Positions 62,107 to 64,000 of a DNA stretch of 64,000 nucleotides are shown one piece after another; position 1 is the first letter of the stretch, and every line of letters begins with the position of its first letter. A program made the position numbers and the translations under genes. The notes beneath the pieces are model-generated. The model saw only the letters and a program-made list of their open reading frames with translations, had not been told where the DNA came from and ran no database searches. This DNA is from Dehalobacter sp. (GTDB lineage Bacteria; Bacillota; Desulfitobacteriia; Desulfitobacteriales; Syntrophobotulaceae): contig JAMPIU010000112.1 in assembly GCA_023667845.1 (NCBI GenBank), positions 1 through 64,000 on the forward strand, in the 5' to 3' direction.

Positions 62107-62146
62107 AAAAAAAATGCTGATAACAGTCAAAAACTATTATCAGCAT
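62107..62146 (-). terminator. Strong terminator of the aminotransferase gene
   Basis: A perfect 10-bp stem ATGCTGATAA/TTATCAGCAT with a 13-base loop, followed on the minus strand by eight Ts. No T-run follows on the plus strand, so it serves the leftward gene. It lies in the 252-bp gap next to the convergent oxidoreductase. Confidence 0.88.
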
Positions 62147-62236
62147 CATATCGGTTTAGAGTTACTCTTGTTTAGGGGTTCACCCCAACCTTTTACATAG
62201 AGCCTCAAATCTCTTACTTTTGAGCAATTTAGTGGT

Positions 62237-63406
62237 TTATTTATTATTCTCAGCAAAAACGTCCTTGAATACCTGGACGGCTTTCGCGCTGTCCACCGGG
62301 AATCCCATTTCTCCGAGTGTTTCACCAATGATTTCGAGCGCTTTGCAGAAAATATCATTCGTGGTGTTCCCCATATGTCCCAATCTGAAGCCTTTTCCGG
62401 CCAGAGAAGCGAGTAATCCGGCTACGATCAGCCCTTTCTTCGCGAGTACGGCTCTGAATTCGGCATCGTTGATTCCTTCTGGATAAAGAATGCAGCTTAA
62501 AGTCGGAGCAGCGACTTCTTCCGCAGCAAAAATATTCATGCCCATGGATCTGACCGCCGCACGGATTGCTTTGCCAATCGCTGTATGCCGACGATAACGC
62601 GCTGCCGTTCCTTCGGCCGCAATGATTTTCATAGCTTCTGCATAGCCATAGATCATATTGATCGGGTGGGTCGCAAAATATTTCTGGGGCTCTTTCATGA
62701 CCGGGCTCCAGTTGTTGATATCCATATAGTAACTGTTGATACCATCCATTTTCGCTCTGGATTCTAGGGCTTTCTGTCCAAAGGCCACAATCGCAAGTCC
62801 AGGAGGAACCCCGATCGCTTTCTGAGATGCGGTCAAAACAACGTCAATCTTATAATCGTCAGTACCATAGGCTTTGCCCATATCTTCTTCAAGTCCGCCG
62901 GAAGCACATACGCCGTCTAAAATAAAGAGCGCGCCATACTTTTTGACTGTCGGAACAACTTTGTCCAGATTAGCAGCTACTCCCGTTGATGTATCCGCGT
63001 GGGTTACCGTAACAGCTTTAAATCCGCCTTGCTGCAGCTTTTCTTCAATCTGAGCCGGTTCAATTTGTTTGCCCCACTCAGCAGCCAGTACTTCAGCTTC
63101 AATCCCTAAAGCTTTCGCTACTCCGATAAAGCGGTCTCCAAAATAGCCATGGCTTACGATGAGCAGCTTCTCACCGCGGGCAACCGTATTGGCCAGTGCC
63201 ATTTCCATGGCTAGTGTTCCGGATCCGGCGATAACAAAAACTTCGCCATCCGTATTGAACATTTTTCTGGTCTGAGCGAGAGCTTCGCTGAAAATACCTG
63301 CAAAACGCATATCCGTATGGGACATTGTTTCCCGGGAAAGCGCCTCATAAATTTCGTCGACTACAGGTGTCGGGCCGGGAATTAAGAGCATTTCTTTATT
63401 GGGCAT
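62237..63406 (-). CDS. Alanine-glyoxylate / serine-pyruvate aminotransferase family
   Basis: A 389-residue class V PLP aminotransferase. The start MLLIPGPTPV is family-typical, the PLP lysine is in TASQKAIGVPPG near residue 194, and HADTSTGV precedes the aspartate of LFILDGVCASGG. Members move amino groups between alanine or serine and glyoxylate or pyruvate (PucG and SGAT groups). It is convergent with the flavin oxidoreductase; glyoxylate could be a shared intermediate (inference). The start has AGGAGG before the ATG. Confidence 0.88.
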   Translation of the reverse strand: MPNKEMLLIPGPTPVVDEIYEALSRETMSHTDMRFAGIFSEALAQTRKMFNTDGEVFVIAGSGTLAMEMALANTVARGEKLLIVSHGYFGDRFIGVAKALGIEAEVLAAEWGKQIEPAQIEEKLQQGGFKAVTVTHADTSTGVAANLDKVVPTVKKYGALFILDGVCASGGLEEDMGKAYGTDDYKIDVVLTASQKAIGVPPGLAIVAFGQKALESRAKMDGINSYYMDINNWSPVMKEPQKYFATHPINMIYGYAEAMKIIAAEGTAARYRRHTAIGKAIRAAVRSMGMNIFAAEEVAAPTLSCILYPEGINDAEFRAVLAKKGLIVAGLLASLAGKGFRLGHMGNTTNDIFCKALEIIGETLGEMGFPVDSAKAVQVFKDVFAENNK

Positions 63407-63589
63407 TGGGAATTTCCTCCTTGAAAATAGAACATTTAAAAATTGTACTCCAATTAGGGATTATATCATTAATTTAGTCTCTACGGCTAATTCTGTCAGA
63501 ATATTTTCCATTAATGCCGCAATAATTATTATTCTAGGACTAGTAAATCTGTATGTCTCATTTGGGCAAATATTTAAAAATAATTTTTG

Positions 63590-64000
63590 CTAGACATCTG
63601 CGGATTTCACGGTTCTCGGGAACGGGATGACATCACGGATATTGGAAATCCCGCTTAAATACATGATCAGGCGCTCAAAGCCGAGGCCGAAGCCTGCATG
63701 TTTTACCCCGCCATATTTTCTAAGTTCAAGGTACCAGCCATAATGCTCCTCACTCATTCCAAGCTGAGCAATTCGTTTTGTCAGCAAATCTGTTCTTTCT
63801 TCTCTCTGACTGCCGCCGATGATTTCACCGACACCCGGAACAAGCAGGTCCATCGCAGCCACCGTCTGCTGATCATCGTTTTGCCTCATGTAAAAAGCCT
63901 TAATCTCCTTGGGGTAATCTGTAATGAAAAGTGGTTTTCCAAATACCTTTTCGGTTAAATAACGTTCGTGCTCAGTTTGCAGGTCTAATCCCCATTCCAC
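63590..64000 (-). CDS. asnS: Asparaginyl-tRNA synthetase, C-terminal part (cut by window edge)
   Basis: The last 136 residues of a class II aminoacyl-tRNA synthetase. Motif 3 is [19 protein letters not shown], and the GIS/FPR ending (DVIPFPRT) is that of AsnRS rather than AspRS or Lys[21 protein letters not shown] is also AsnRS-like. It runs off the right edge toward its start. Confidence 0.92.
   Translation of the reverse strand: MEWGLDLQTEHERYLTEKVFGKPLFITDYPKEIKAFYMRQNDDQQTVAAMDLLVPGVGEIIGGSQREERTDLLTKRIAQLGMSEEHYGWYLELRKYGGVKHAGFGLGFERLIMYLSGISNIRDVIPFPRTVKSADV

Overview
This window comes from the chromosome of an endospore-forming, low-to-mid GC Gram-positive bacterium of the Clostridia/Peptococcaceae type. 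The evidence is spoIID, spoIIID, spo0F, sleB-ypeB, DUF1659/DUF2922/DUF3102 genes, comFA/comFC, and a gene order that can be laid almost directly over the Bacillus subtilis pyrG-to-mbl segment. A decayed reductive dehalogenase (rdhA) relic points to the organohalide-respiring branch (Dehalobacter/Desulfitobacterium relatives). The genus is an inference. Nearly everything is on the minus strand; the plus-strand genes are a glycosyltransferase, a CsoR-type repressor, one transposase, the DUF3102 island and a large flavin/iron-sulfur oxidoreductase.

Layout, left to right. 1-4.3 kb: ftsE-ftsX, an EnvC-like M23 hydrolase and a CtpA protease (cell division and wall hydrolysis). 4.6-10.8 kb: hpf-secA-prfB-split transketolase, with the programmed +1 frameshift in prfB and a sigma-H-like promoter before hpf. 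10.8-11.2 kb: a gene-free stretch with a 102-bp imperfect inverted repeat and a cluster of DnaA-box-like 9-mers. 11.2-17.5 kb: comFC-comFA, an unknown membrane protein, an O-antigen-ligase-like protein, a GT4 glycosyltransferase and a TagA/WecG glycosyltransferase. 17.5-23.1 kb: mbl/mreB, spoIIID, the rdhA relic where spoIIQ would be expected, spoIID (with a sigma-E-like promoter), murA and ywmB. 23.3-30.8 kb: csoR and the complete F1Fo ATP synthase operon atpZ-I-B-E-F-H-A-G-D-C. 31.0-38 kb: wecB, then two IS elements, the second inserted into a DUF3102 gene with a TCAA target duplication, then DUF1659 and DUF2922 genes and a probable group II intron domain V remnant.

38.4-46.7 kb: comEB, a 3' stub of upp, glyA, ywlG, rpiB, ywlE, mntP, sua5, prmC, prfA and yqhQ, a block with the same order as in Bacillus. 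46.8-50.2 kb: rpmE, glpX, fsa, an unknown zinc-ribbon protein with a GC-rich structured leader, and spo0F; rho is absent from its usual place between glpX and rpmE. 50.3-58.6 kb: alr, a FemAB-like protein, pyrG, argS, ypeB and sleB. 58.9-64 kb: a frameshifted FAD/4Fe-4S/CCG oxidoreductase with a methionine-rich tail, an alanine-glyoxylate-type aminotransferase, and the 3' end of asnS.

Themes: translation (prfA, prfB, prmC, sua5, rpmE, argS, asnS, hpf), envelope and division, sporulation, and ATP synthesis form the conserved core. Novelty lies in the erosion and insertion scars (rdhA relic, upp stub, split DUF3102 gene, intron remnant, broken oxidoreductase) and in several unexplained non-coding structures. 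I saw no tRNA, rRNA or CRISPR. I did not find one clearly new multi-gene defence or metabolic system.
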